The translations under genes and the position numbers were made by a program. A stretch of 64,000 bases of DNA from an uncultured Opitutia bacterium (GTDB taxonomy: Bacteria > Verrucomicrobiota > Verrucomicrobiia > Opitutales > Opitutaceae). The notes below the pieces were generated by a model that worked only from the letters and a program-made list of their open reading frames with translations, did not search any database and was not told the DNA's origin. Positions 50,226 to 60,204 of this stretch are shown here, one piece after another (the stretch's first letter is position 1; every line of letters begins with the position of its first letter). The stretch covers positions 56,743 to 120,742 of the forward strand of contig CAIONS010000036.1 of NCBI GenBank assembly GCA_903859715.1. The letters run 5' to 3'.

Positions 50226-51607
50226 ATTACCGCCGTCTTTTCCTTCTTTTCATCCTGACTTGCGCGGCCGGACGCGCCGCCGACCTGCCGACGCTGTGGG
50301 CGGAACGGTTGAAATCCGTCGTCGCGGTGGAATTTTATACCGAGACGGAAACGGAACGGCGGCCGACGGTCTCCTACGGGACGGTCATCGACCGCAACGG
50401 CACGATCATCCTCCCGTCCATCGCAGTGAATCCGCGGATGACGCCGGACCAGTTGAAGGAGTTCCGGGTTTACCGGCCGGGCAGCTCGACCGGCGTGCCG
50501 GCGGTTTACCTCGGGCAGGATGCGCTGACGGGCTGGCATTTTGTGCGGGTGGCCGAATCGATCCGGAGCGAACTGACGCCGATCACCGTGTTCGCCGCCA
50601 AACAGGATGTGGAGCCGGCGATGGCAGAGGAAGTCTGGGGCATCGGGCTGCGCAACAAGGACGAGGATTTTACGCCCTACCTGCTCGGTAGCCGTATCGC
50701 GCTCGTCCAGTCACTGCCGCAGCGCACGGCCATCGCGCTGCAGGAAGTCGCGGGGCCAGGCCTGCCGGTCTTCAACCGGGCCGGCGAATTCATCGGCCTC
50801 GCGTCCAGTTCGTTTGGCCAGAGTTTCGTGCAGTTTTCCCGGATGGATCGCTCGGGCACGCCGGTGATCCTCGTCAATGTCGAGGAGAGCAGTGCGTTTC
50901 AGGTGGCGACGGAAGTCCTGCCGTATCTGGGACGGGTCCCGACCAATGTCTTTGGCCGGCCGCTTGCGTGGCTGGGTGCGGATGGACTGCAGCCCGTGGA
51001 TCCGGAAGTCGCGAAGTTTCTCCACTTGGAAAGTCAATCGGCGGTCGTGGTCAGCGATGTCCTGGAAGACAGTCCGGCGGAAAAGGCCGGCATGAAGGCC
51101 CGCGACATCATCCTGGCGATCGATGGCAAGCCGCTGCCGCGGCTCAAGCCCGACCGCGTGGTCGTCGGTTATCTCGACCGCGAAGTGGAGCGGCGCGCGC
51201 CGGGCAGCCCGATGACGCTCACCGTCCTGCGCGGTGAACAGAAGCAGGAGCTGACGGTGATGCTCGGCGATGAGCCGCGCCTGATGAGCGAAGCGGCGCG
51301 CAAGTATTTTGACCGGATCGGGCTGACCGCGCGGGAATTTGTCTATGGCGATGCCGTCGGCCTGCGCGTCAAGGCGAAGGGCGCGACGGGCGTGATCGCA
51401 CATTTCGTGAAGCCCAACGGACCGGCGAGTGTGGCCGGCCTGCGCACGGATGACTGGATCAAGGAGATCGACGGCGTGGAAGTAACCACGTTTGCGGCGG
51501 CGGCCCAGAAGCTCGGCGAAATCGAGGCCGACCTGCAGCGGGCGGAGTTTGTGATGCTCGTGAGCCGCGGCGGAGAGACGGCGGTGCTGCGGGTGAAATT
51601 GAAATAA
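50222..51607 (+). CDS. HtrA-like pseudoprotease with two PDZ domains
   Basis: A 461-residue exported protein with a signal peptide (MNYRRLFLLFILTCAAGRAA) and a degenerate trypsin-like domain. The catalytic His position reads IILPSIAVNP instead of TNAHV, and the serine motif reads VAGPGLPVFNRAGEFIG instead of GNSGGP, so proteolysis is not expected. Two PDZ domains follow (AVVVSDVLEDSPAEKAGMKA near 275 and VIAHFVKPNGPASVAGLRTD near 400). It overlaps the active protease gene by 4 bases. The pair may work as an active/inactive complex. Confidence 0.85.
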   Translation: MNYRRLFLLFILTCAAGRAADLPTLWAERLKSVVAVEFYTETETERRPTVSYGTVIDRNGTIILPSIAVNPRMTPDQLKEFRVYRPGSSTGVPAVYLGQDALTGWHFVRVAESIRSELTPITVFAAKQDVEPAMAEEVWGIGLRNKDEDFTPYLLGSRIALVQSLPQRTAIALQEVAGPGLPVFNRAGEFIGLASSSFGQSFVQFSRMDRSGTPVILVNVEESSAFQVATEVLPYLGRVPTNVFGRPLAWLGADGLQPVDPEVAKFLHLESQSAVVVSDVLEDSPAEKAGMKARDIILAIDGKPLPRLKPDRVVVGYLDREVERRAPGSPMTLTVLRGEQKQELTVMLGDEPRLMSEAARKYFDRIGLTAREFVYGDAVGLRVKAKGATGVIAHFVKPNGPASVAGLRTDDWIKEIDGVEVTTFAAAAQKLGEIEADLQRAEFVMLVSRGGETAVLRVKLK

Positions 51608-51613
51608 AACGGC

Positions 51614-52210
51614 ATGTTCACCGGCATTGTCGAGGAGACGGGCACGGTTGCGGCCTTCACGCCCGCGGCGGCCGCGTGGCGGCTGCAGATCAGGGCGCGG
51701 GTGGCGCTGGGGGCCATGGCGGTCGGCGACAGCCTCGCGGTGAACGGCTGCTGCCTCACGGTGGCGGAGTTTGATGACGGCAGCGTGAGCTTCGACGTGT
51801 TGGAAGAAACGCGGCGGTTGACGAATTTCTCCGACCTGGCGGCCGGTGCGGCCGTGAACCTGGAGCGAAGCCTGCGCTTCGACGGGAAAGTCGGCGGACA
51901 TTTCGTCACCGGTCACATTGATGGACTCGGCCTCATCGAAGTGCTCGAGTCGCAGGGAAAGGACTATATTCTACGGGTGCGCGCACCGGTCGGCTCGGGT
52001 CGCTGGCTCGTGCTGAAAGGCAGCATCGCCATCGATGGCATCTCACTGACGGTCGCGGAAGTGACGGGTGATACGTTCGCGGTGTGGCTAATTCCGCATA
52101 CGCTGGCGGCGACCACCTTGGGACAAAAGAAGGCCGGAGACCGTGTGAACCTGGAATTCGATCTGCTGGGAAAATATGTGGAAAAACTCCTGGCTGCCCG
52201 TCAGGCCTGA
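51614..52210 (+). CDS. ribE: Riboflavin synthase alpha chain
   Basis: A 198-residue riboflavin synthase, which dismutates two 6,7-dimethyl-8-ribityllumazine molecules. Two lumazine-binding repeats are clear: MFTGIVEETGTVAAFTPAAA, then VNGCCLTVAEF and the second with GHFVTGHIDGLGLIEVLES and IDGISLTVAEVTGD. The N-terminal MFTGIVEE is the invariant start. It follows the pseudoprotease gene by 6 bases and precedes the UDG gene by 9, so it lies inside a tight operon. Confidence 0.95.
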   Translation: MFTGIVEETGTVAAFTPAAAAWRLQIRARVALGAMAVGDSLAVNGCCLTVAEFDDGSVSFDVLEETRRLTNFSDLAAGAAVNLERSLRFDGKVGGHFVTGHIDGLGLIEVLESQGKDYILRVRAPVGSGRWLVLKGSIAIDGISLTVAEVTGDTFAVWLIPHTLAATTLGQKKAGDRVNLEFDLLGKYVEKLLAARQA

Positions 52211-52219
52211 GCGGTTGTC

Positions 52220-53143
52220 ATGCACGCCTCCCTTACCGCCCTCACTGCCGAATTGAAACGGCTCAAGGCCAGCGGCGTGAAGACGCTGTCGGTATCGGAG
52301 GAAAGCCTGAGGAAGTTGCGCGAAGTGGTCGTGGCACGTTCCAGCCCGCAGTCCGCCACGCCCGCGGCCGTGGCCAAGCCGGAGTCCCCGGTTGCGGCTC
52401 CGCCTGCTTATCGGGCGCCGGTGCGGGAATTTGTGGCGAAGCCGGTGGCGCCGGACGCGGCGACGATTCCTGCGCCGGTGGCCTTTACGCTGCCCGAAGG
52501 AGACAAAGCTGCGCGTTGGGCGGCGTTGCGCGCGCAGGTGCTCGGCGATCCGGTGTGCCGGGCGCATGTGCGGCCGGGCAAGCAGGTCGTGTTCGGGGTC
52601 GGCAGCGTGGACGCAAAGATCATGTTTGTGGGCGAAGCGCCCGGCGCGGAAGAGGAAGTGCAGGGCGAGCCGTTTGTCGGCCCGGCCGGCCAGCTGCTCA
52701 ACAAAATGATCGGGGCGATGGGCCTGAAGCGGGAGGAGATATACATCGGCAACATCATGAATTGGCGGCCCGAGATGCCGGTGGATGCGCGCGGGATGCA
52801 GTTTGGCAACCGTCCCCCGACCGAATCGGAGCTGGCGTACTGCCTGCCTTACCTGAAGGCCCAGATCGAGGTCGTGAATCCCGACCTGCTGGTGGCCCTC
52901 GGCTCGACGGCCGCGCAGGGGCTGCTGGGCGTGGGCACGTTCAAGACGCTCGGAGAGGTGCGCGGACAATGGCGGGAGTTCGCGGGAAAACCGCTGATGG
53001 TGACCTATCACCCGAGCTATATCCTGCGCAATCAGTCGAACCGCTCCAAACGGATGATCTGGGAAGACCTGCTCAAGGTCATGGAACGCGCGAGCCTGCC
53101 GATCACGGACAAGCAGCGCGGATTCTTCCTCGACCGCGCATAA
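52220..53143 (+). CDS. udg: Family-4 uracil-DNA glycosylase with altered iron-sulfur ligands
   Basis: A 307-residue uracil-DNA glycosylase of family 4. The N-terminal about 100 residues are a non-conserved alanine/proline-rich extension. The domain has [20 protein letters not shown], then [15 protein letters not shown] and [19 protein letters not shown]. The family normally binds [4Fe-4S] through CxxC, KCRP and a later cysteine. Here these read CRAH, NWRP and [10 protein letters not shown], so only two of four ligands remain. It still probably excises uracil, but the cluster may be missing. Co-transcribed with ribE. Confidence 0.9.
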   Translation: MHASLTALTAELKRLKASGVKTLSVSEESLRKLREVVVARSSPQSATPAAVAKPESPVAAPPAYRAPVREFVAKPVAPDAATIPAPVAFTLPEGDKAARWAALRAQVLGDPVCRAHVRPGKQVVFGVGSVDAKIMFVGEAPGAEEEVQGEPFVGPAGQLLNKMIGAMGLKREEIYIGNIMNWRPEMPVDARGMQFGNRPPTESELAYCLPYLKAQIEVVNPDLLVALGSTAAQGLLGVGTFKTLGEVRGQWREFAGKPLMVTYHPSYILRNQSNRSKRMIWEDLLKVMERASLPITDKQRGFFLDRA

Positions 53144-53164
53144 ATCGCGGCGGTCCCTGCGGGT

Positions 53165-53524
53165 TCAGGTCGGGAAGAGCTTTTGGAGCTCCGCCTGTGT
53201 CCGGACATATTCGAGCTTCAGGTCCGCGAGCAGCGTCGCGACCTCGGCGAGACCTTCCTTGTGCGAACGCCGCTCCAGTTGCTCGGCCACGCCGCGCAAG
53301 GCCGCGGCGCCGAGGTTGGCCGAGCTGCCCTTGATGCTGTGGGCCGCCCGGGAAAACTTAGGCGCGTCACCGGCGGCGAGACTGGCATCGAGCTCGGCGA
53401 TCCGCTGCGGCGTATCCTCGAAAAAAATGGCGAGGATCTCGTGAATGAACGCGTCGTTGTCGTCCGGGTTGAGGGAACGGAGATTCTCGATGGCCTGCAG
53501 GTCAATGACGACGGGGGCGGACAT
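53165..53524 (-). CDS. Hpt domain phosphotransfer protein
   Basis: A 119-residue single-domain histidine phosphotransfer protein. The phosphorylated histidine lies in FSRAAHSIKGSSANLGAAAL (about residue 59). The four-helix pattern (IFFEDTPQRIAELDASLAAG, then LRGVAEQLERRSHKEG) is typical. It relays phosphate between a hybrid kinase and a response regulator, neither of which is in this window. It converges on the UDG gene and is divergent from metK. Confidence 0.9.
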   Translation of the reverse strand: MSAPVVIDLQAIENLRSLNPDDNDAFIHEILAIFFEDTPQRIAELDASLAAGDAPKFSRAAHSIKGSSANLGAAALRGVAEQLERRSHKEGLAEVATLLADLKLEYVRTQAELQKLFPT

Positions 53525-53693
53525 GCGGATGACGGGGTGCGGAAATCAATGGGCCCCGGGTAAAATCGGCAAGGCCACAATCGCGCGATGGGGACGGGGA
53601 AGAGTTTCGAAAAGACACGCATCATGAAATAGGCATGTGTTGATATTGAGCTTGCTAGGAGAGGGTGCCCTGCTTTGGTTCTGAACCTTTCCT

Positions 53694-54860
<1,167 letters not shown>

Positions 54861-54877
54861 TCTCAAAAAATACCATC

Positions 54878-56311
54878 ATGGCTACCATTACCAAAGCGTC
54901 CAAATCCAAGGCGCGTGACTATCACGTCAAGGACATCACGCTCGCCGAGTGGGGACGGAAGGAAATCTCCATCGCCGAGCACGAAATGCCCGGCCTGGTG
55001 TCCGTCCGCAAAAAATTCGGTCCTGGCAAGCCCCTCAAGGGCGTGCGCATCACCGGCTCGCTGCACATGACGATCCAGACCGCAGTGCTCATCGAGACGC
55101 TGAAGGAACTCGGCGCCGACGTGCGCTGGGCCTCGTGCAACATCTTCTCGACCCAGGACCACGCTGCCGCGGCCATCGCGAAGTCCGGCACGCCGGTGTT
55201 CGCCTGGAAGGGTGAGACACTCGAGGAATACTGGGACCTCACGCTCAGGGCCATTTCGTTTCCGGGCGGCAAGGGCCCGCAGCTCGTCGTCGACGACGGC
55301 GGCGATGTCACGCTTCTTATCCACAAGGGCTGCGAACTCGAGGAGGGCAGTGACTGGGTCAACACCAAGTCCGGCTCGCACGAGGAACAGGTCATCAAGA
55401 ATGTGCTGAAGCGCGTCCACAAGGAGGACCCGCTGCGCTGGACCACGATCGCGAAGGAATGGCGCGGCGTCTCCGAGGAGACGACCACAGGCGTCCACCG
55501 CCTCTACCAGATGCTGGAGAAGGGCAAACTCCGCGTGCCCGCCATCAACGTCAACGACTCGGTCACGAAGTCGAAGTTCGACAATCTTTACGGCTGCCGC
55601 GAGTCCCTCGCGGACGGCCTCAAGCGCGCCACCGATGTCATGATCGCCGGCAAGGTCGCCTGCGTGTGCGGCTATGGCGACGTCGGCAAGGGCTCGGCGT
55701 TTTCCCTGAAAGGCTTTGGTGCCCGCGTGATTGTGACCGAGATCGACCCCATCAACGCCCTGCAGGCCGCGATGGAGGGCTTCGAGGTCAACACGCTCGA
55801 GTCGACGCTCGGCACGGCCGACATCTATGTCACGACGACCGGCAACAAGGACATCATCACGCTGGAGCACATGCGGAAGATGAAGGACCAGGCGATCGTC
55901 TGTAACATCGGCCATTTCGACAACGAGATCCAGGTCGACCGGCTGAACACGTCTGATGCCAAGCGCACGAACGTGAAGCCGCAGTACGACCTCTATACGT
56001 TCCCGAACGGCACGAACATCTATCTGCTGGCCGAGGGCCGGCTAGTGAACCTCGGCTGCGCGACGGGTCATCCGTCGTTTGTGATGTCGAACAGCTTCAC
56101 CAACCAGACGCTCGCCCAGCTCGATCTCTGGAAGAACCGCGACACCTACAAGGTAGGCGTATACCGTCTTCCGAAGTACCTCGACGAAGAGGTCGCCCGA
56201 CTCCACCTGGAGAAGATCGGCGTCAAGCTCACGAAGCTCACCAAGGATCAGGCGGCCTATCTCGGCGTCGCCGTCGAGGGTCCCTACAAGCCGGATCACT
56301 ACCGGTACTAA
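54878..56311 (+). CDS. ahcY: Adenosylhomocysteinase
   Basis: AhcY, 477 residues, hydrolyses S-adenosylhomocysteine to adenosine and homocysteine, relieving methyltransferase inhibition. Visible are [20 protein letters not shown], the NAD-binding [20 protein letters not shown] (about 268-287), and the C-terminal ending PYKPDHYRY, the family signature with the NAD-capping Lys/Tyr. The 40-residue insertion found in the longer bacterial type is present (residues about 170-210). ATG at 54878 gives [11 protein letters not shown]; an earlier ATG at 54812 would overlap metK. Confidence 0.97.
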   Translation: MATITKASKSKARDYHVKDITLAEWGRKEISIAEHEMPGLVSVRKKFGPGKPLKGVRITGSLHMTIQTAVLIETLKELGADVRWASCNIFSTQDHAAAAIAKSGTPVFAWKGETLEEYWDLTLRAISFPGGKGPQLVVDDGGDVTLLIHKGCELEEGSDWVNTKSGSHEEQVIKNVLKRVHKEDPLRWTTIAKEWRGVSEETTTGVHRLYQMLEKGKLRVPAINVNDSVTKSKFDNLYGCRESLADGLKRATDVMIAGKVACVCGYGDVGKGSAFSLKGFGARVIVTEIDPINALQAAMEGFEVNTLESTLGTADIYVTTTGNKDIITLEHMRKMKDQAIVCNIGHFDNEIQVDRLNTSDAKRTNVKPQYDLYTFPNGTNIYLLAEGRLVNLGCATGHPSFVMSNSFTNQTLAQLDLWKNRDTYKVGVYRLPKYLDEEVARLHLEKIGVKLTKLTKDQAAYLGVAVEGPYKPDHYRY

Positions 56312-56320
56312 AGACTCAAA

Positions 56321-56396
56321 CTGTAGGACGGGGTCGCTGACCCCGCCTGTTTGGGAGACCAGACCGGGAAGCGGGGTCAGCGACCCCGCCCTACAG
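56321..56396. repeat. REP-like palindrome, family A (GC-core)
   Basis: Arms ctgtaggacggggtcgctga (then ccccgcc) and gcggggtcagcgaccccgcc (then ctacag) surround a short centre. Each arm is itself palindromic, so a cruciform is possible. It follows the ahcY stop. Confidence 0.9.
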
Positions 56397-56410
56397 TTTC
56401 CGATCCTCTA

Positions 56411-56452
56411 AAAACAAACCCCGCGCCAGCAATGGCGCGGGGTTTGTTTTTT
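56411..56452 (+). terminator. Rho-independent terminator of the metK-ahcY operon
   Basis: aaaacaaaccccgcgcc, loop agcaat, ggcgcggggtttgttttttt-type arm. A GC-rich stem with a T-run ends the plus-strand operon; the A-run on the other side lets it also act for the minus-strand tRNA. Confidence 0.92.
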
Positions 56453-56456
56453 AAAC

Positions 56457-56550
<94 letters not shown>

Positions 56551-56615
56551 AAATCAGGTTGCCGAGGCAAACGCGGCTCGGGGAAAGTGCAAGGCGGATT
56601 TCTCCGCGGCACCGG

Positions 56616-57302
56616 TCAGGTTTCCTCGTCGACGGGGCGGTCGAGTTCCTCGCGGCACTCGGAGATGACGCGCAGCCAGATTTCGCGCAGGTCGAACAGC
56701 TTGGGCAGCGCCTCTTCGCGATAGGCCATCACCGCGCGATGCGCGGCGGCTGTGTTGGCGTTGAGGAGGGCGAGCGTGGAGTTGAGCGCGCTCAGGGCCC
56801 GCTTGAACAGGCTGATGGCCATGGCGTAGTCGCCAAAATCGAGGGCGTGGATTGCCTGCACCGCCTGTTCCTCGCCGCGGTGGAGCGCGGCCAGCAGGCC
56901 CAGGGCGAGCGCGGGCGGGACCTTGGCGGCATCGCCGGCGTTCAGTTCCCACGGGCGCTTCACACTCAGATAAATGGCCTTGGTCGCGATGAAAATGGGG
57001 TTCTTGTGCAGCGTGTAGATTTCCGTCTCCTCGCCATCCGATGCCTCGGCGGGGACTTCGTCATCCGTGGATTCACTGACGAGTTCTTCATCGCTCCAAT
57101 TGCCCTGGCCCCAGCCCATCTGCTCGGCGACGGCGTCGATGCGGGTCGGGCTGTGGCGGAACGCCTCATAGAAGCCGAGGTAGCGGTGAATGCTGTCGTC
57201 CTGCTCGCGGAGGTAGCGCTCCCAATCAAATTCGTTCCAGGCGAGGTCGCCGCGATCTTCCCACTCATTCTCAGGACCACTGTCAGGATCAAAGTCGCTC
57301 AT
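56616..57302 (-). CDS. Hypothetical acidic protein
   Basis: A 228-residue soluble protein with an acidic N-terminus (MSDFDPDSGPENEWEDRGDL) and a helical C-terminal half (ALALGLLAALHRGEEQAVQA, then YAMAISLFKRALSALNSTLA) that resembles a helical bundle. No family recognised. The mixture of acidic linker and helical domain suggests protein binding. It is oriented away from the acylphosphatase operon. Codon use is normal. Confidence 0.68.
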   Translation of the reverse strand: MSDFDPDSGPENEWEDRGDLAWNEFDWERYLREQDDSIHRYLGFYEAFRHSPTRIDAVAEQMGWGQGNWSDEELVSESTDDEVPAEASDGEETEIYTLHKNPIFIATKAIYLSVKRPWELNAGDAAKVPPALALGLLAALHRGEEQAVQAIHALDFGDYAMAISLFKRALSALNSTLALLNANTAAAHRAVMAYREEALPKLFDLREIWLRVISECREELDRPVDEET

Positions 57303-57418
57303 TGAATAAGCCGAAACTGAGTCCGCGTCGTCGGGAAATGCAAATCTAAATCATGTGATGCCGGGCTGGCTTTGCGGGTTGAAGCGTGCCGCTCCTCGCG
57401 CCACGTTGCGCGGCACCG

Positions 57419-57694
57419 ATGGCTGACGTGCATCACGAGACAGTTTACTTCGCCGGCCGCGTGCAGGGCGTGGGTTTTCGCTATACCACGTTGCAGGTGG
57501 CGAAGGAGTTCGAGGTCGCGGGCTATGTGTGCAACCTCACCGATGGCCGGGTGCAGATGGAAGTCGAAGGACGCGCTTCCGAGGTGGCTGCCTTCATCGC
57601 GGCGGTTGAGGAGCGGATGCACGGGCATGTCCGAAAAACGGAACGATCCGCGCAGGCCCGCCCGCCGCAGCACCGCGGGTTTGAAATCAAATGA
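57419..57694 (+). CDS. acyP: Acylphosphatase
   Basis: A 91-residue acylphosphatase, which hydrolyses carboxyl-phosphate bonds. The catalytic arginine is in VYFAGRVQGVGFRYTT (about residue 23) and the catalytic asparagine in GYVCNLTDGRVQMEVEG (about 41). Length is that of the stand-alone enzyme. Its stop overlaps the ABC ATPase start by 4 bases, so it is co-translated with the transporter genes, though a functional link is not obvious. Confidence 0.93.
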   Translation: MADVHHETVYFAGRVQGVGFRYTTLQVAKEFEVAGYVCNLTDGRVQMEVEGRASEVAAFIAAVEERMHGHVRKTERSAQARPPQHRGFEIK

Positions 57695-58560
57695 CCCCGG
57701 CGATTGAGCTGCGCGGATTGACGAAGGATTTTGCCGTAGGGCTGCGCGGGGTGCGATTGCGGGCGGTCGATAACCTCAGTCTGCGCATCGAGGCCGGGCA
57801 GGTTTACGGACTGCTGGGGCCGAACGGCTCCGGCAAAAGCACCACGATCAAGGTTTTGCTGGGCTTGCTCGCCCCGACGACCGGCACGTGCGCCGTCTTC
57901 GGGAATTCCAGCCGGGAAGCCGGGGCGCGGTGCCGCATCGGTTATCTGCCGGAGTCGCCCTATTTTTATCGCTTCCTGACCGGCCGGGAACTCGTGGCGT
58001 TTTATGGACGGATTTGCGGGCTGCGCGGTCCCGGCCTGCGTGACCGGGTGCGCGAGGTCATTGCCTGGGTAGGAATGGAGAATTCGGCGGATCGGCGCGT
58101 GGAGACTTACTCGAAGGGCATGCTGCAGCGCATCGGGCTGGCGCAGGCGCTCGTGCACGATCCGGAGCTCGTCATCCTCGACGAACCCACGGCGGGCGTG
58201 GATCCGGCCGGAGCGGTCGCGATGGCCGGGATGATCCTCCAGCTCAAGGCCGCCGGAAAAACCGTCCTGATCACCTCCCATCTGCTCGGCCAAATCGAGG
58301 ACGTGTGTGACCGCGTCGCGATTCTCGATCACGGGCGGCTCGTGCTGGAGGGTGGTGTCGGAGAACTCACCCGTGACGATCAGCGAGTGGCGCTGGTCAT
58401 GAAAGAGCTGCCAGCCGGGGAATTGGCCGAATTGCAGGGCTGGCTCGGGGCACGTGGACGGGTGATTGAGTCCATCGACCGGCCGCGCGCACGATTGGAG
58501 CAGGTGTATCTTCAGCGGGTGGGGCGGAGCGACTCTGGGGATGAAAAGGAGCGTTCATGA
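57691..58560 (+). CDS. ABC transporter ATP-binding protein
   Basis: A 289-residue ABC ATPase. Walker A is LLGPNGSGKSTTIKVLLG (about 47), the signature is TYSKGMLQRIGLAQALVHDP (about 140), and Walker B is LVILDEPTAGVDPAGAV. The ABC-2 type exporter family (multidrug/NatA-like) is the nearest fit. The C-terminal about 70 residues are a regulatory tail. Its stop overlaps the permease gene by 4 bases. Together they form an efflux or lipid/polymer exporter of unknown substrate. Confidence 0.93.
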   Translation: MTPAIELRGLTKDFAVGLRGVRLRAVDNLSLRIEAGQVYGLLGPNGSGKSTTIKVLLGLLAPTTGTCAVFGNSSREAGARCRIGYLPESPYFYRFLTGRELVAFYGRICGLRGPGLRDRVREVIAWVGMENSADRRVETYSKGMLQRIGLAQALVHDPELVILDEPTAGVDPAGAVAMAGMILQLKAAGKTVLITSHLLGQIEDVCDRVAILDHGRLVLEGGVGELTRDDQRVALVMKELPAGELAELQGWLGARGRVIESIDRPRARLEQVYLQRVGRSDSGDEKERS

Positions 58561-59372
58561 CGTCCGCGCTGTTCTTTGTCCGCCGGCTGAGCCTCATTGC
58601 GCACAATACCCTGTGCGAGGCGGTCCGGCAGAAGCTGTTTAATTTTCTGCTGCTGCTGGCGTTCGGACTGGTGCTGGCGGCGCAGTATTTTCGGGAATTC
58701 AATTTTGGCGCGCCCGAGCTGAAATTCATCGCCGATCTCGGTATTGGCACGATTGGACTGCTGGGCGCGGTGCTGACCGTGACGGCCACGGCGCAGCTTT
58801 TTTTCAGCGAACTGGAAAATCGCACCGTGCTGACGCTGATGGCCAAGCCGGTGGGCTGCGCGGAGTTTGTCCTTGGAAAATTTCTGGGAGCGGCGGCGGT
58901 GACCGGCCTGTTCTGCGGGTTGCTCACGCTGCTCTTGGCCGCAGTGCTCTGGTCGAGGGAGACGACGCTCATGCGGGAATATCCCGCGGCATTTGTCCAC
59001 GGCCACGTCATCAATTACGGCCGGCTGGCCGTCACTGGCGGGCTGCTGTGGCTCAAGCTCACCGTGCTCGGGGCGCTGACGCTGCTGATCGCGAGCTATG
59101 CCCGCACGGCACTGTTCGCGATGACGACCGCGGCGTTGGTTTTTCTCGCCGGGCATCTGCAACCATTCGCCCATGAGGCTGCGGTCCGATCCAGCTCAGC
59201 CTTTATACGCACCACGGCGGGACTGATGGGACGTATCCTGCCCAATTTTCAGCTCTTCAGCCCGGTGGACGCCGGAAGCGAGTATCTGGCCGGCGTGGCA
59301 CTTTATGCGCTGAGCTATGTGGCGGCCGTGTGTGCGCTGGCAGTATTCAGTTTCAGCCGCCGTGAAATCTAG
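58557..59372 (+). CDS. ABC transporter permease
   Basis: A 271-residue membrane protein with about six helices, an ABC-2 type permease. FNFLLLLAFGLVLAAQYFRE is the first helix, TIGLLGAVLTVTATAQLFFS the second, and GAALTGL-like and LALAVFS regions follow. An extracytoplasmic loop lies between helices 1 and 2. It pairs with the preceding ATPase by 4-base overlap and overlaps the next gene by 11 bases. Substrate unknown. Confidence 0.88.
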   Translation: MTSALFFVRRLSLIAHNTLCEAVRQKLFNFLLLLAFGLVLAAQYFREFNFGAPELKFIADLGIGTIGLLGAVLTVTATAQLFFSELENRTVLTLMAKPVGCAEFVLGKFLGAAAVTGLFCGLLTLLLAAVLWSRETTLMREYPAAFVHGHVINYGRLAVTGGLLWLKLTVLGALTLLIASYARTALFAMTTAALVFLAGHLQPFAHEAAVRSSSAFIRTTAGLMGRILPNFQLFSPVDAGSEYLAGVALYALSYVAAVCALAVFSFSRREI

Positions 59373-60156
59373 GTTGGCCACCTTTCTGGTGATTGTGGTC
59401 GGGCTCGCGCTGACGGGATGGGGGCTCCGTGGTGTGGAGTCATCGCTTTGGATGGTAGTCCGAGCGGGTCAGCCGGGCCTGCGCTTGGATTCCAGCGTGG
59501 TTTCAGCCGGGCAGGGTGTGCTGCTGGGCGTGCTGGGTGGCGTGCGTTCCGCCGTCGCCGATGGCAGCTGGATTCGAATGTCCTTGGCTTGGGAGGAGCG
59601 CGACCTGGCAGCCACCGAGTCCTGGCTGCACCTGGTTGCGGCGGTTGATCCGGAGCCGCTCTATTTCTGGCTGAACGGCGCGCGGATCATGGCCTACGAC
59701 CTGCCGGAGTGGCGGATCGATGCGGCCGGCGGGCGTGGGCGGGTTCCGATGGGAGTGCAGCAGCGGATCATCCGGGAGCAGGCGCAGCGGGCGCTCGCGC
59801 ACCTTGATGAGGCGAGGAAATTCCATCCTGCCAGCGCGGCGCTTTGGATCGAGCGGGCGAACATTGAGCTCAACCAGCTCGGCGATTTATCCGCCGCTGC
59901 GGCGAGTTATCGCCGGGCATGGGAACAGCCGAACGCGCCATTCTTCGCGGCGCGGTTACATGCCGAGCTGCTGCGGCGGTTGGGAAAGAAACAGGAAGCC
60001 TTGGCCTGGCTTGTAACGCTTCATCCGCAATTACCGGCCATCGATGAAGCGGCGGGCGCGGATCTGGTGCTGACCCGGATTCGTGCACTCGAACGCGAGC
60101 TGGGGATTTCGGCGGAGCACGCCTATCGGCCGTCATCGGACCAGAGGAGTCTTTGA
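59362..60156 (+). CDS. Membrane-anchored TPR-like protein of the ABC operon
   Basis: A 264-residue protein with an N-terminal membrane anchor (ATFLVIVVGLALTGWGLRGV) and an extracytoplasmic helical domain. The domain includes TPR-like units (ASAALWIERANIELNQLGDL, then SAAAASYRRAWEQPNAPFFA and ARLHAELLRRLGKKQEALAW). Start set at the GTG at 59362, which overlaps the permease stop. Position suggests an accessory part of the exporter. No known family identified. Confidence 0.7.
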   Translation: MKSRLATFLVIVVGLALTGWGLRGVESSLWMVVRAGQPGLRLDSSVVSAGQGVLLGVLGGVRSAVADGSWIRMSLAWEERDLAATESWLHLVAAVDPEPLYFWLNGARIMAYDLPEWRIDAAGGRGRVPMGVQQRIIREQAQRALAHLDEARKFHPASAALWIERANIELNQLGDLSAAAASYRRAWEQPNAPFFAARLHAELLRRLGKKQEALAWLVTLHPQLPAIDEAAGADLVLTRIRALERELGISAEHAYRPSSDQRSL

Positions 60157-60204
60157 CACGTTTCCTGGATGACTTCATTCATCCGGTTCCGTGATTGAAA
60201 CTGC

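Noticed and set aside
53525..53693. Possible SAM riboswitch before metK
   Set aside because: I could not find a conserved SAM or SAH riboswitch core in the 170 bases upstream.
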